From the NCBI RefSeq assembly GCF_900564145.1, contig NZ_UOOB01000001.1, forward strand, positions 3,660,754 to 3,724,753: a DNA stretch of 64,000 nt, in the 5' to 3' direction. The DNA is from Comamonas sp. lk (GTDB taxonomy: Bacteria > Pseudomonadota > Gammaproteobacteria > Burkholderiales > Burkholderiaceae_C). The notes beneath the pieces were generated by a model. The model was not told the origin of the DNA, made no database searches, and worked only from the letters and a program-made list of their open reading frames with translations. The position numbers were made by a program, and so were the translations under genes. Shown here one piece after another: positions 53,413-63,199 of the stretch. How positions within the stretch are numbered: the stretch's first letter is position 1; the number at the start of each line of letters is the position of its first letter.

Positions 53413-54399
53413 TTACAGCAGGTGCTTGACGCCGTCTTGCTCGCCTTGCAGCTCAGCCAGAGTCTTGTCGATGCCTTCTTGCGAGAAAGCGTCGATTTCC
53501 AGACCTTCGACGATCTTGTATTCGCCGTTTTCAGTGGTCACGGGGAAGCCGAACACGATGCCGGCAGGAATGCCGTATTCGCCATTGGAAGGCACGCCCA
53601 TGGTGACCCATTCGCCGTTGGAGCCCAGAGCCCAGTCGCGCATGTGGTCGATGGCAGCGTTGGCAGCCGAGGCAGCCGAAGACAGACCGCGAGCAGCGAT
53701 GATGGCTGCGCCGCGCTTGCCCACGGTGGGCAGGAACACGTCCTTGTTCCAGACTTGATCGTTGATCATGTCCTTGACCGACTTGCCGTCCACGGTTGCG
53801 AAACGGTAGTCAGCGTACATGGTGGGCGAGTGGTTGCCCCACACGGTCAGGTGCTTGATGTCGCCAACCTTGAAGCCTGCCTTGGCAGCCAGCTGGGAAG
53901 CAGCACGGTTGTGGTCCAGGCGCAGCATGGCGGTGAAGTTCTTGGCTGGCAGATCGGGAGCCGACTTCATGGCGATGTAAGCGTTGGTGTTGGCGGGGTT
54001 GCCCACAACCAGAACCTTGACATTGCGCGAAGCAACAGCGTTCAGGGCCTTGCCCTGGGCCGTGAAGATCTGGGCATTAGCCGCCAGCAAGTCAGCACGT
54101 TCCATGCCGGGACCGCGAGGACGGGCACCCACGAGCAGAGCGTAGTCGGTGTCCTTGAAGGCTGTCAGAGGATCGCTGTGGGCTTCGATGCCGGCCAGCA
54201 GAGGGAATGCGCAGTCTTCCAGCTCCATGATCACGCCCTTCAGAGCGTTCTGAGCCTTCTCGTCGGGAATCTCAAGCAGTTGCAAAATGACGGGCTGATC
54301 CTTGCCCAACATTTCGCCGGAGGCGATGCGGAACAACAGTGCGTAACCGATTTGGCCAGCTGCGCCAGTAACGGCAACACGGACGGGCTTCTTGCTCAT
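53413..54399 (-). CDS. mdh: Malate dehydrogenase
   Basis: A 328-residue NAD-dependent malate dehydrogenase of the cytosolic-like (MDH type 2) group common in betaproteobacteria. Seen are the Rossmann [14 protein letters not shown], the mobile-loop Arg pair in [17 protein letters not shown] and the catalytic His in [16 protein letters not shown] eight bases before the ATG at 54399 fixes the start. It heads the mdh-tam-citE unit and is divergent from the GntR regulator; a perfect 18-base palindrome lies 134 bases upstream of its start. Confidence 0.96.
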   Translation of the reverse strand: MSKKPVRVAVTGAAGQIGYALLFRIASGEMLGKDQPVILQLLEIPDEKAQNALKGVIMELEDCAFPLLAGIEAHSDPLTAFKDTDYALLVGARPRGPGMERADLLAANAQIFTAQGKALNAVASRNVKVLVVGNPANTNAYIAMKSAPDLPAKNFTAMLRLDHNRAASQLAAKAGFKVGDIKHLTVWGNHSPTMYADYRFATVDGKSVKDMINDQVWNKDVFLPTVGKRGAAIIAARGLSSAASAANAAIDHMRDWALGSNGEWVTMGVPSNGEYGIPAGIVFGFPVTTENGEYKIVEGLEIDAFSQEGIDKTLAELQGEQDGVKHLL

Positions 54400-54532
54400 G
54401 GTGAAACTCCAATTGGAAAAAAGTGGGATGTTATGAGTGCCAGGCGGCACCAGCGTCTAACACCGGCAGCCCGTGCGCCACAAAACATGGCGGAAGTGTA
54501 CTGCTGAATTCTAAGCCTGGTCAATTTGTCTT

Positions 54533-54550
54533 ATATCTTATATAAGATAT
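54533..54550. promoter_or_regulatory. 18-bp perfect palindrome between mdh and gntR, probable operator
   Basis: ATATCTTATATAAGATAT is fully self-complementary and AT-rich in otherwise GC-rich DNA. Position 80 bases before the GntR start and between divergent promoters suggests it is the operator of that regulator, controlling itself and mdh. Confidence 0.65.
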
Positions 54551-54630
54551 GATCCACAAAGAGCTACACTAGCACAAACACTCAATCGTTTTTGCGCGTC
54601 GCATCGCGGAGGCACCCCTCTAAAAAAACT

Positions 54631-55419
54631 ATGTCTACCCTTCACCATCAAGCCCCAGAATCCGCCACCAACACCGGTGGCGCTGGCGTATCGACCCCGG
54701 CCTTCAGCCCACTTTATCAACAGATCAAGGGACTGATCCTGCAGAGCCTTGAGGCTGGCGAATGGCGCCCCGGAGAACTGATTCCCAGCGAAATGGAGCT
54801 GGCGGCCCGCTTCAAGGTCAGCCAGGGCACGGTGCGCAAGGCCATTGACGAGCTGGCAGCCGAGAACCTGGTGATGCGCCGCCAGGGCAAAGGCACTTTC
54901 GTGGCCACCCACGCCGCCCAGCAGGTGCAATACCGATTTCTGAAGCTGCAGCCCGACGCCGGCGACCTGCAGCGCGAAGGCCGTGCCGAGCGCCATATCC
55001 TGGAATGCCGCCGCCTGCGCGCGCCCGCTGATGTGGCCCGCTCCCTGGCCCTGCGCACGGGCGATGCCGTCATGCATGTGCGCCGCACCCTGGCGTTTGC
55101 CGGTATTCCTACGATTTTGGAAGACATCTGGCTGCCGGGCAACGCCTTCAAGGGCCTGACAATCGAGCAGATGTCCAATTACCAGGGCCCGACCTACGCC
55201 ATGTTCGAGCTCGAATATGGCGTGCGCATGGTGCGGGCCGATGAAAAAATTCGTGCCGTCCTCCCTGACGCAGAGCAGTCGCAGATTCTGGGCATTCCCA
55301 GCACTACGCCACTCCTCAGCGTGGAGCGCACGGCCTTTACTTACAACGATGTTCCAATGGAGTTACGCCGCGGTCTCTACCGCACCGATACCCATCATTA
55401 CCGCAATGCTTTGAGCTAA
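54631..55419 (+). CDS. GntR-family (HutC/UTRA) transcriptional regulator
   Basis: A 262-residue regulator: the GntR winged helix (about 28-95: SPLYQQIKGLILQSL, IPSEMELAARFKVSQGTVRKAIDEL) and a C-terminal UTRA ligand-binding domain ending VERTAFTYNDVPMELRRGLYR in outline. It is divergent from mdh and directly upstream of sdhCDAB-gltA, so it probably tunes the TCA cycle in response to an intermediate. The ATG at 54631 begins the family-like sequence; GGAGG lies 17 bases upstream, too far for a normal site, and a TTG at 54592 is an alternative. Confidence 0.9.
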   Translation: MSTLHHQAPESATNTGGAGVSTPAFSPLYQQIKGLILQSLEAGEWRPGELIPSEMELAARFKVSQGTVRKAIDELAAENLVMRRQGKGTFVATHAAQQVQYRFLKLQPDAGDLQREGRAERHILECRRLRAPADVARSLALRTGDAVMHVRRTLAFAGIPTILEDIWLPGNAFKGLTIEQMSNYQGPTYAMFELEYGVRMVRADEKIRAVLPDAEQSQILGIPSTTPLLSVERTAFTYNDVPMELRRGLYRTDTHHYRNALS

Positions 55420-55564
55420 ATCCCCCGGAAAAGCATGAATTGCAACGACTCTCTGTCGTCTGCTAAGCAATTTCGGCCAACAGCTTCTGCTGCATTGCAA
55501 TAGAATTTTGTGTCGCTTCGCACTAGCGATTACAACGCAGTTACATCCACGAAAGCACCCTGCC

Positions 55565-55987
55565 ATGACAGAGCAAGCCAAAAAGCGGCCTGAGTACCGC
55601 AATATCAATTTTTTCAAAGACCTACCGACCTATCGCCTGCCCCTGGCCGGCATCGTGTCCATTCTGCACCGCATCAGCGGTCTGCTGATGTTCCTCTTGT
55701 TGCCATTCATCATCTGGATGTTCGACAAGTCCCTGTCTTCGGAAATCTCGTTTGACGCGTTCACTTCGGTTTTCGCCGGCGGCTTTGGCTGGTTGGCCAA
55801 GCTGGCTTGCCTGGCCTTGATCTGGGCTTATCTGCACCACTTCTGCGCCGGCGTTCGCCACCTGGTGATGGATGTGAATCATCACGCTGCCAACAAGCAG
55901 ACCGGCAAGAGCACTGCCGTGACCGTGCTGGTCATCAGCCTCGCCCTGACTGCTGCGCTCGGCGCCAAGCTGTTTGGCCTGTACTAA
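55565..55987 (+). CDS. sdhC: Succinate dehydrogenase cytochrome b556 subunit
   Basis: A 140-residue membrane anchor of complex II with three helices. SILHRISG carries the quinone-site Ser and Arg, and LHHFCAGVRHLVMD includes the likely axial heme His. It begins with a soluble RPEYRNINFF segment common in proteobacterial SdhC. First gene of sdhCDAB-sdhE-gltA, 145 bases after the GntR gene; a promoter presumably lies in that gap. Confidence 0.94.
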   Translation: MTEQAKKRPEYRNINFFKDLPTYRLPLAGIVSILHRISGLLMFLLLPFIIWMFDKSLSSEISFDAFTSVFAGGFGWLAKLACLALIWAYLHHFCAGVRHLVMDVNHHAANKQTGKSTAVTVLVISLALTAALGAKLFGLY

Positions 55988-56029
55988 ACAGTACAGCAGC
56001 AATCAAACCCTCACGATAAGGAAAAAACC

Positions 56030-56395
56030 ATGTCCGTGAATTACGGCTCCAAGCGCACCGTGGTCGGCGCGCATTACGGCACCCGCGACTTCCTGGCCCA
56101 GCGCGCTACTGCAGTGCTGATGGCACTGTTCACTGTGGTTCTGCTGGTTCGCTTTCTGACTTCCGGCGAACCCGTGGGCTATGAAATGTGGGCTGGCGTC
56201 TTTGCCCCCCAATGGATGAAGTTCCTGACCCTGACACTGTTTGTGTCGCTGGGCTGGCACGCCTGGATTGGCGTGCGCGACATCTGGATGGACTATGTGC
56301 AGCCCGTGGGCCTGCGTTTTGTCCTGCACGTTTTCACGATCGTCTGGCTGGTCGGCTGCATCGGCTGGGGCATCCAGGTTCTGTGGCGTCTCTGA
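56030..56395 (+). CDS. sdhD: Succinate dehydrogenase membrane anchor subunit
   Basis: A 121-residue, three-helix anchor. The start GSKRTVVGAHYGTRDFLAQRATAVLM is typical of betaproteobacterial SdhD; the second helix HAWIGVRDIWMDYV supplies the quinone-site Asp-Tyr. Together with SdhC it binds heme b and ubiquinone. AAGGA lies eight bases before the ATG. Separated by 42 bases from sdhC and 33 from sdhA. Confidence 0.94.
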   Translation: MSVNYGSKRTVVGAHYGTRDFLAQRATAVLMALFTVVLLVRFLTSGEPVGYEMWAGVFAPQWMKFLTLTLFVSLGWHAWIGVRDIWMDYVQPVGLRFVLHVFTIVWLVGCIGWGIQVLWRL

Positions 56396-56428
56396 TCGAG
56401 ACACAGTCTCCACGATTGAAGGTTAAGA

Positions 56429-58234
56429 ATGAGCTATACCAAAGCAAAAATCACCAAGCGCAAGTTTGACGTCGTCATCGTCGGTGCCGGCGGCTCCGGC
56501 CTGCGCGCTGCGCTGGAACTGTCGCGTGCCGGCCTGTCCGTCGCTTCGCTGACCAAAGTTTTCCCTACCCGTTCGCACACCGTGGCAGCCCAAGGTGGCG
56601 TGTCCGCGTCGCTGGGCAATATGGCCGAAGACAACTGGCACTATCACTTCTACGACACCATCAAGGGCTCTGACTGGCTGGGCGACCAGGACGCCATCGA
56701 GTTCATGTGCCGTGAAGCACCCAACGTCGTGATCGAGCTCGAGCACTTCGGCATGCCGTTCGACCGCAACCCCGACGGCACCATCTACCAGCGTCCTTTC
56801 GGCGGCCACACGGCCAACTACGGCGAAAAGCCCGTGCAACGCGCCTGCGCTGCCGCTGACCGTACCGGTCACGCCATGCTGCACACGCTGTACCAGCAAA
56901 ACGTGGCCTCCAAGACCAACTTCTTCGTGGAGTGGATGGCCCTGGATCTGATCCGTAACGTGGACGGCGATGTGGTGGGCGTGACCGCCATCGAACTGGA
57001 AACCGGCGACCTGTACGAGCTGCACGCCAAGTCGGTGCTGTTGGCTACCGGTGGCGCTGGCCGCATCTTCCAGGCTTCGACCAATGCCTTCATCAACACC
57101 GGCGACGGCCTGGGCATGGCCGCACGCGCTGGCATCCCGCTGCAAGACATGGAGTTCTGGCAGTTCCACCCCACCGGCGTGGCCGGTGCCGGCGTGCTGC
57201 TGACCGAAGGCTGCCGTGGCGAAGGCGCTATTTTGCTGAATAGCGAAGGCGAGCGCTTCATGGAGCGCTACGCTCCTACGCTGAAGGACTTGGCTCCACG
57301 TGACTTCGTGTCCCGCTCCATGGACCAGGAAATCAAGGAAGGTCGCGGCTGTGGTCCCAACAAGGACTACATCCTGATGAAGCTGGACCACCTGGGTGCA
57401 GACACCATCCGCAAGCGCCTGCCTTCGGTGGAAGAAATCGGCCACAACTTCGCCAACGTGGACATCACCAAGGAACCCATCCCCGTGGTTCCCACCATCC
57501 ACTACCAGATGGGCGGCATCCCCACCAACATCAACGGCCAGGTCGTGACCTGGGACGGACAGCAGAACAACGTGGTCAACGGCTTGTACGCCGTGGGCGA
57601 ATGTTCTTGCGTGTCGGTGCACGGCGCCAACCGCCTGGGCACCAACTCGCTGCTGGACCTGTTGGTGTTCGGCAAGGCTGCGGGCAAGCACATTGTGCAG
57701 TTCGTCAACGGTTTTGGCGCTCACAAGGCCGTGCCTGCCGACGGCTCGGACCGCACTCTGGCACGTCTGAACCAGCTGCAGGAATCCAAGGAAGGCACGT
57801 ACGCCCAGGAAGTGGCCGGCGACATCCGCGCTTCCATGCAAACGCATGCTGGCGTGTTCCGTACGCAAAAGAGCATGGACGAAGGCGTCACCAAGATCAA
57901 CGCCATCCGCGAACGCGTGGGCTCGGTGACTCTGAAGGACAAGTCCATGGTGTGGAATACCGCCCGCATGGAAGCCCTGGAAGTGGACAACCTGATCGAA
58001 GTGGCACAAGCCACCATGACATCGGCTGCTGCCCGCAAGGAATGCCGTGGCGCACACACCGTGTACGACTACGAGCACCCTGCCGACCACGCCGAATTCC
58101 CGCTGGGCCGCAACGACAAGGAATGGCTCAAGCACACCCTGTGGGACAGCGCCTCCAACGGCCTGAGCTACAAGCCTGTGAACCTCAAGCCTCTGACCGT
58201 TGCCAGCGTACCTCCCAAGGTCCGTACGTTCTAA
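56429..58234 (+). CDS. sdhA: Succinate dehydrogenase flavoprotein subunit
   Basis: A 601-residue flavoprotein that oxidises succinate to fumarate. The FAD fold begins VIVGAGGSGLRAALEL, the His that binds FAD covalently lies in TRSHTVAAQGG (about residue 50), and HGANRLGTNSLLDLLVFG and the catalytic-Arg region follow. The end KPLTVASVPPKVRTF is typical of SdhA. AAGG sits seven bases upstream. Its flavinylation factor gene sdhE is two genes downstream. Confidence 0.97.
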   Translation: MSYTKAKITKRKFDVVIVGAGGSGLRAALELSRAGLSVASLTKVFPTRSHTVAAQGGVSASLGNMAEDNWHYHFYDTIKGSDWLGDQDAIEFMCREAPNVVIELEHFGMPFDRNPDGTIYQRPFGGHTANYGEKPVQRACAAADRTGHAMLHTLYQQNVASKTNFFVEWMALDLIRNVDGDVVGVTAIELETGDLYELHAKSVLLATGGAGRIFQASTNAFINTGDGLGMAARAGIPLQDMEFWQFHPTGVAGAGVLLTEGCRGEGAILLNSEGERFMERYAPTLKDLAPRDFVSRSMDQEIKEGRGCGPNKDYILMKLDHLGADTIRKRLPSVEEIGHNFANVDITKEPIPVVPTIHYQMGGIPTNINGQVVTWDGQQNNVVNGLYAVGECSCVSVHGANRLGTNSLLDLLVFGKAAGKHIVQFVNGFGAHKAVPADGSDRTLARLNQLQESKEGTYAQEVAGDIRASMQTHAGVFRTQKSMDEGVTKINAIRERVGSVTLKDKSMVWNTARMEALEVDNLIEVAQATMTSAAARKECRGAHTVYDYEHPADHAEFPLGRNDKEWLKHTLWDSASNGLSYKPVNLKPLTVASVPPKVRTF

Positions 58235-58261
58235 TCCAGCCGCCCACGAGAGAAGATCAAA

Positions 58262-58966
58262 ATGAAGCGTACTTTCAAACTCTACCGCTACGATCCGGAT
58301 AAAGACTCCAAGCCCTACATGCAAACCGTGCAGGTAGAGCTGGACGGCCATGAACGCATGCTGCTGGATGCACTGGTCAAGCTCAAGGAAATGGATCCTT
58401 CCATCTCCTTCCGTCGCTCCTGCCGTGAAGGCGTGTGCGGTTCGGACGCCATGAACATCAACGGCAAGAACGGCCTGGCCTGCCTGACGAACATGAACAC
58501 CCTCAAGGGCGACATCGTTCTCAAGCCCCTGCCCGGTCTGCCCGTGATCCGCGACATGATCGTGGACATGACGCAGTTCTTCAAGCAGTACCACTCGATC
58601 AAGCCCTACCTGCAAAGCGATCTGTATGCATCGCCGACCAAGGAGCGCCTGCAGTCGCCCGAAGAGCGCGAAGAGCTCAACGGCCTGTACGAGTGCATTC
58701 TGTGCGCCAGCTGCTCCACCAGCTGCCCCTCGTTCTGGTGGAACCCCGACAAGTTCGTAGGCCCGGCCGGCCTGCTGCAGGCTTACCGCTTCATCGCGGA
58801 CAGCCGCGACACGGCCACGGGCGAGCGCCTTGACAACCTGGAAGATCCGTACCGCCTCTTCCGTTGCCACACCATCATGAACTGCGTGGACGTGTGCCCC
58901 AAGCACCTGAACCCCACACAGGCCATTGGCAAGATCAAGGAGCTGATGGTTCGCCGAACCGTCTGA
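58262..58966 (+). CDS. sdhB: Succinate dehydrogenase iron-sulfur subunit
   Basis: A 234-residue protein with three Fe-S clusters. The [2Fe-2S] ligands are in CREGVCGSDAMNING and a later Cys; the [4Fe-4S] and [3Fe-4S] ligands are in CILCASCSTSCPS and CVDVCPK, with a further NPTQAIGKIK end. It passes electrons from SdhA to ubiquinone in the membrane anchor. Its TGA overlaps the sdhE ATG (TGATG). Confidence 0.97.
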   Translation: MKRTFKLYRYDPDKDSKPYMQTVQVELDGHERMLLDALVKLKEMDPSISFRRSCREGVCGSDAMNINGKNGLACLTNMNTLKGDIVLKPLPGLPVIRDMIVDMTQFFKQYHSIKPYLQSDLYASPTKERLQSPEEREELNGLYECILCASCSTSCPSFWWNPDKFVGPAGLLQAYRFIADSRDTATGERLDNLEDPYRLFRCHTIMNCVDVCPKHLNPTQAIGKIKELMVRRTV

Positions 58967-59259
58967 TGCTGATGACGAATACCCTGCTCGAAGAACGTGA
59001 GCGCGACCTGCTGCGGTGGCGCTGCCGCCGTGGCCTGGTTGAAAACGATCTGTTCATCGAGCAGTTCTTCGCCACCTACGCAAGCCAGTTGACGCAAAGA
59101 CACGCGGCTGGCATGTCTGCCTTGATGGATTTGGCAGACAACGACCTGATGGATCTTTTCTTGCGCCGCAAGGAACCTGAAGGACAACTCGATACCCAAG
59201 AAGTCAGGGAAGTGCTGGAGATGGTGCGCAAACGCCAACCCGGCTCTAACCCCCAGTAG
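58966..59259 (+). CDS. sdhE: FAD assembly factor SdhE
   Basis: A 97-residue small helical protein. The signature RRGLVENDL (RGxxE motif, about residues 21-29) marks SdhE/SdhAF2, which promotes covalent FAD attachment to SdhA. It starts inside the sdhB stop, or six bases later at 58972, and is followed after 30 bases by gltA. Placing the flavinylation factor inside the operon ensures supply with its client. Confidence 0.93.
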   Translation: MLMTNTLLEERERDLLRWRCRRGLVENDLFIEQFFATYASQLTQRHAAGMSALMDLADNDLMDLFLRRKEPEGQLDTQEVREVLEMVRKRQPGSNPQ

Positions 59260-59289
59260 GCTAGGCAATCTAGAGAAGGAAGTTTGGAA

Positions 59290-60600
59290 ATGAAACTCGC
59301 TGACAACAAAGCAACGCTGTCTTTCAGCAATGGCGCACCCAGCGTCGAGCTGCCGGTTTATCAGGGCAACATCGGCCCGGATGTGATCGACATCCGCAAG
59401 CTGTACGGTCAGTCCGGCATGTTCACTTATGACCCGGGCTTCCTCTCTACTGCCGCCTGCCAGTCCGCCATCACCTATATCGATGGCGACAAGGGCGAGC
59501 TGCTGTACCGCGGCTACCCCATCGAACAGCTGGCCAAGAACTGCAACTTCCTGGAAACCTGTTACCTGCTGCTGTACGGCGAGCTGCCCAACGAAACCCA
59601 GAAGGCTGACTTCGAAAACCGCGTGACTCAGCACACGATGGTCAACGAGCAGATGCAATTCTTCCTGCGCGGTTTCCGTCGCGATGCTCACCCCATGGCC
59701 GTGTTGACCGGTCTGGTGGGCGGCATGTCGGCCTTCTATCACGACAGCACCGACATCAACAACCCTGAACACCGCGAAATCGCCGCGATCCGCCTGATCG
59801 CCAAGATGCCTACGCTGGTGTCCATGGCATACAAGTACGGTGTGGGCCAGCCCTACATGTACCCCAAGAACGATCTGTCGTACGCTGGCAACTTCATGCG
59901 CATGATGTTCGGCAACCCTTGCGAAGAGTACAAGGTCAACCCCGTGGTTGAACGCGCTCTGGACCGCATCTTCATCCTGCACGCCGACCACGAGCAAAAC
60001 GCTTCGACCTCCACCGTGCGCCTGTGCGGTTCGTCGGGCACCAACCCCTTCGCCGCGATCTCCGCCGGCGTGGCCTGCCTATGGGGCCCTGCCCACGGCG
60101 GCGCCAACGAAGCCTGCCTGAACATGCTGGAACAGATCCAGGCCAATGGCGGCATCGCCAAGGTTGGCGAGTTCATGGAACAGGTCAAGGACAAGACCAG
60201 CGGCGTGAAGCTGATGGGCTTTGGCCACCGTGTGTACAAGAACTACGATCCTCGCGCCAAGCTGATGCAGGAAACCTGCAACGAAATCCTGCAAGAGCTG
60301 GGTCTGGAAAAGGATCCTCTGTTCGCCCTGGCCAAGCAAGTCGAGAAGATTGCCCTGGAAGACGACTACTTCGTCTCGCGCAAGCTCTACCCCAACGTGG
60401 ACTTCTACTCCGGCATCGTGCAACGCGCCATCGGCATTCCAGTGAACCTGTTCACCGGCATCTTCGCCCTGGCCCGCACCGTGGGCTGGATCGCCCAGCT
60501 GAACGAACAAATGGCCGACCCCGAGTACAAGATCGGCCGTCCTCGCCAGCTGTTCACCGGCTCGGTGGCCCGCGACGTCAAGCCTATCGCTCAGCGTTGA
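59290..60600 (+). CDS. gltA: Citrate synthase
   Basis: A 436-residue type II (hexameric, NADH-sensitive) citrate synthase. The catalytic His-His-Asp set lies in [23 protein letters not shown] and VDFYSG; the N-terminal beta domain typical of type II enzymes is present. It condenses acetyl-CoA with oxaloacetate, the product of the nearby mdh. AAGGAAG lies upstream of the ATG at 59290. Last gene of the sdh unit, closed by a strong terminator. Confidence 0.96.
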   Translation: MKLADNKATLSFSNGAPSVELPVYQGNIGPDVIDIRKLYGQSGMFTYDPGFLSTAACQSAITYIDGDKGELLYRGYPIEQLAKNCNFLETCYLLLYGELPNETQKADFENRVTQHTMVNEQMQFFLRGFRRDAHPMAVLTGLVGGMSAFYHDSTDINNPEHREIAAIRLIAKMPTLVSMAYKYGVGQPYMYPKNDLSYAGNFMRMMFGNPCEEYKVNPVVERALDRIFILHADHEQNASTSTVRLCGSSGTNPFAAISAGVACLWGPAHGGANEACLNMLEQIQANGGIAKVGEFMEQVKDKTSGVKLMGFGHRVYKNYDPRAKLMQETCNEILQELGLEKDPLFALAKQVEKIALEDDYFVSRKLYPNVDFYSGIVQRAIGIPVNLFTGIFALARTVGWIAQLNEQMADPEYKIGRPRQLFTGSVARDVKPIAQR

Positions 60601-60637
60601 TTGGCTCTCTCAGGCCCGGCTTGCCGGGTCTGAAGCG

Positions 60638-60673
60638 AAAAAAGCCCGCAAGCTTCATGCCTGCGGGCTTTTT
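60638..60673 (+). terminator. Rho-independent terminator after gltA
   Basis: Arms AAAAAGCCCGCA (60639-60650) and TGCGGGCTTTTT (60662-60673), ending in a T-run. Confidence 0.9.
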
Positions 60674-60760
60674 CTTTGCACCTATGAACTTCAAGCTTTT
60701 CAAGCCTCTACCCCAATAATCACATGCGCTAAAAGCTATTAATTTACTAACAACCTCAAC

Positions 60761-61756
60761 TCAGGGCACCAGCAAAATCGGCTGAAGTGCACCCTGCGCC
60801 TCCAGTTGCCGGTGCGCCCCAGCTGCATCGGCCAGCGCAAACTCCAGCGGCTCACCCATGCAGAAATGCTTGCGGCGCAAGGCCTCGAACACCCGCTCCG
60901 CCATGGCGTCACGCTGCTCGGCCTGCTTGACAAAGTGGAACACCATGGGACGGCTTACGCTGCTGGAGCGGGCCGCCAGGCGCGCAATCTCCAGCGGCGC
61001 CACCGGCCCCGAGGCCTGGCCGTACATCACCAGCTGCCCACCCCAGCCCAGACTGGCCAGCGAGCCGTCAAAGCTGTCCCGCCCCACGCCGTCATAGGCC
61101 ACATCCACGCCTTCGCCCTGCGTGAGCTCCATCACACGAGCAGCCACATCCTGCGCGCCCGGGCCCCGGTAGCGGATCACCTCCGCACAGCCCGCCTGCT
61201 CCGCCTTGCGGGCCGTGGCGTCGCTGCCAGCCGTGCCGATCACCGTGGCTCCCAGCTGCCTGGCCCACTGGCAAAGAATCTGCCCCATGCCGCCACCCGC
61301 CGCCTGTACCAGAATGCGCGAGCCCTGTTCCACCCGGGCCACGCGGTGCAGCAGCACATCGGCCGTCAAGCCACGCAGCAGGCTGGATGCCACCAGGGCA
61401 TCGCTCAAATCGTCGGGCACGGCAATCAGCTCATCGGCCGCAATCACGCGCTCGGCGGCATACACCGCATAGGCCGACGAGATATAGCAAACCCGGTCGC
61501 CCGGCCTGAAGCGCGTCACGCCTTCGCCCAGTTCGGTGACCACACCCACAGCCTCAATACCCGGCGTTCCGGGCAGCGCCAACGTCTTGTAAAGCCCCGA
61601 GCGCACATAGATGTCATGAAAATTCACGCCAATGCGGCGGTGCTGCACCCGCACCTGCCCCGCCAGCAAGGGACTGGCCGCCACATTGGCGATTTGCAGC
61701 ACTTCGGGGCCGCCGTATTCCTGAATCACGATTGCGGGGTAAGTCGCCTGGGCCAT
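60761..61756 (-). CDS. qor: Quinone oxidoreductase (zinc-independent MDR family)
   Basis: A 331-residue NADPH:quinone oxidoreductase-like medium-chain reductase. IGVNFHDIYVRSGLY, PGTPGIEAVGVV and the nucleotide-binding AAGGGMGQILCQWA are characteristic; the structural zinc Cys cluster of alcohol dehydrogenases is absent. AGGAG eight bases before the ATG at 61756 supports the start over 61825. Substrate is unknown. It is divergent from the helicase gene and converges on gltA. Confidence 0.9.
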   Translation of the reverse strand: MAQATYPAIVIQEYGGPEVLQIANVAASPLLAGQVRVQHRRIGVNFHDIYVRSGLYKTLALPGTPGIEAVGVVTELGEGVTRFRPGDRVCYISSAYAVYAAERVIAADELIAVPDDLSDALVASSLLRGLTADVLLHRVARVEQGSRILVQAAGGGMGQILCQWARQLGATVIGTAGSDATARKAEQAGCAEVIRYRGPGAQDVAARVMELTQGEGVDVAYDGVGRDSFDGSLASLGWGGQLVMYGQASGPVAPLEIARLAARSSSVSRPMVFHFVKQAEQRDAMAERVFEALRRKHFCMGEPLEFALADAAGAHRQLEAQGALQPILLVP

Positions 61757-61870
61757 GCCTGGATCTCCTGCTGATATGTGTCTGAGCACTGTAGCTTGTC
61801 CCTGCGCCATGCTGCGAAGCGGCAATTCCTCGACAATGCGCCTCCTGCACTGCCCTTTTTCATCGTATTT

Positions 61871-63199
61871 ATGTCCTTTGCCCCTTTAGGTCTGCGCCCT
61901 GAGCTTGTGAACGCCGCCCGCGAACTGGGTCTGGCCGACGCCACCCCCATCCAGGCCCAGGCCATCCCCGCAGTCCTTTCCGGGCGCGATCTGTGGGCAT
62001 GCGCGCCCACGGGCTCGGGCAAGACGGCGGCTTATCTGCTGCCGCTGCTGCAACGCTGGCAAGCCGAAAGCGCCAGACGCCAGCACACGGGCTTTGTGCG
62101 CAATCTGGCCACACTGATCCTGGTGCCCACGCGCGAGCTGGCCCTGCAGGTGCATGAAAGCCTGAGCGATCTGGCCCGCAACCTCAAGGACCAGCCACGC
62201 AGCCGCGTGGTCTACGGCGGCGTCTCCATCAACCCGCAGATGATGCAATTGCGCGGCAGCGCCGATTTCCTGGTGGCCACTCCGGGCCGCCTGCTGGATC
62301 TGGTGGATAGCAATGCCGTCAGGCTGGGCCAGGTACAGCATCTGGTGCTGGACGAAGCCGACCGCCTGCTGGATCTGGGCTTTGCCGAAGAACTCAATCG
62401 CGTGCTGGCCCTGCTGCCGACCAAGCGCCAGACCCTGCTGTTCTCCGCCACCTATCCGCAAAACGTGGAAGCCCTGGCCACCCAGCTGCTGCACGACCCG
62501 GTGCGCGCCCAAGTGGATGCAGGCCAAGACGCTGAACACGCGGCCAGCCCCGAAAACATCGACCAGCGCGCCATTGCCGTGGACAGCACACGCCGTGCCC
62601 AGCTGCTGCAACAGCTGGCCAAGGGCAGCAAGCAGGCTGGCGAAGACGGCAGCGCAGAAGATGCGCCAAGCGATGGCTGGGAGCGTGCCCTGGTCTTTGT
62701 GGCCAAGCGCCACACGGCCGAGATGCTGGCCAACAAACTCTACAAGAACGGCGTTTTTGCCACCACCTTCCATGGCGACATGAGCCAGGGTGCGCGCAAA
62801 GAGGTGCTGGATCAGTTCAAGGCCAAGCGCTGGCAGCTGCTCATTACCACCGATCTGGCCGCACGCGGTATTGATATTTCACAGCTGCCCGTGGTCGTCA
62901 ACTACGACCTGCCCCGTTCGGCTGCCGACTATATTCATCGCATTGGCCGCACAGGCCGTGCAGGCCATACGGGTCTTGCTATTACTTTTGTTACGCCAGC
63001 GGAAACAGCACACTGGAATCTGATCTGCAAGCGCAATGCACTGGATCTCACGCTGGAGCAAGTGGCAGGTTTCGAACCCACCGAGGAAGTGCCACCTCCA
63101 CCTATAGCCCAGGACGGCAATGGCGGCATCAAGGGCAAGCGCCCCAGCAAGAAGGACAAGCTGCGGGCGGCAGCTGCCAAGCAGCATCCTAACGACTAG
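61871..63199 (+). CDS. DEAD-box RNA helicase (RhlE-like)
   Basis: A 442-residue ATP-dependent RNA helicase. In order: Q motif (ATPIQAQAIP), Walker A APTGSGKT, PTRELALQV, TPGRLLDL, DEAD (LDEADRLLDLGF), SAT (LLFSATYP), then helicase domain 2 with ITTDLAARGIDI and HRIGRTGRAG. A short Lys/Pro-rich tail (KGKRPSKKDK) follows. Its closest match in form is RhlE, which acts in ribosome assembly or RNA turnover. An insert (GSKQAGEDGSAEDAPS) enlarges the linker between domains. The ATG at 61871 gives the family start. Confidence 0.92.
   Translation: MSFAPLGLRPELVNAARELGLADATPIQAQAIPAVLSGRDLWACAPTGSGKTAAYLLPLLQRWQAESARRQHTGFVRNLATLILVPTRELALQVHESLSDLARNLKDQPRSRVVYGGVSINPQMMQLRGSADFLVATPGRLLDLVDSNAVRLGQVQHLVLDEADRLLDLGFAEELNRVLALLPTKRQTLLFSATYPQNVEALATQLLHDPVRAQVDAGQDAEHAASPENIDQRAIAVDSTRRAQLLQQLAKGSKQAGEDGSAEDAPSDGWERALVFVAKRHTAEMLANKLYKNGVFATTFHGDMSQGARKEVLDQFKAKRWQLLITTDLAARGIDISQLPVVVNYDLPRSAADYIHRIGRTGRAGHTGLAITFVTPAETAHWNLICKRNALDLTLEQVAGFEPTEEVPPPPIAQDGNGGIKGKRPSKKDKLRAAAAKQHPND

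Noticed and set aside
56423..58906. 827-codon minus-strand open frame opposite sdhA and sdhB
   Set aside because: It is the mirror of two strongly conserved genes in GC-rich DNA; its His/Val/Gly/Ala-rich composition has no domain.
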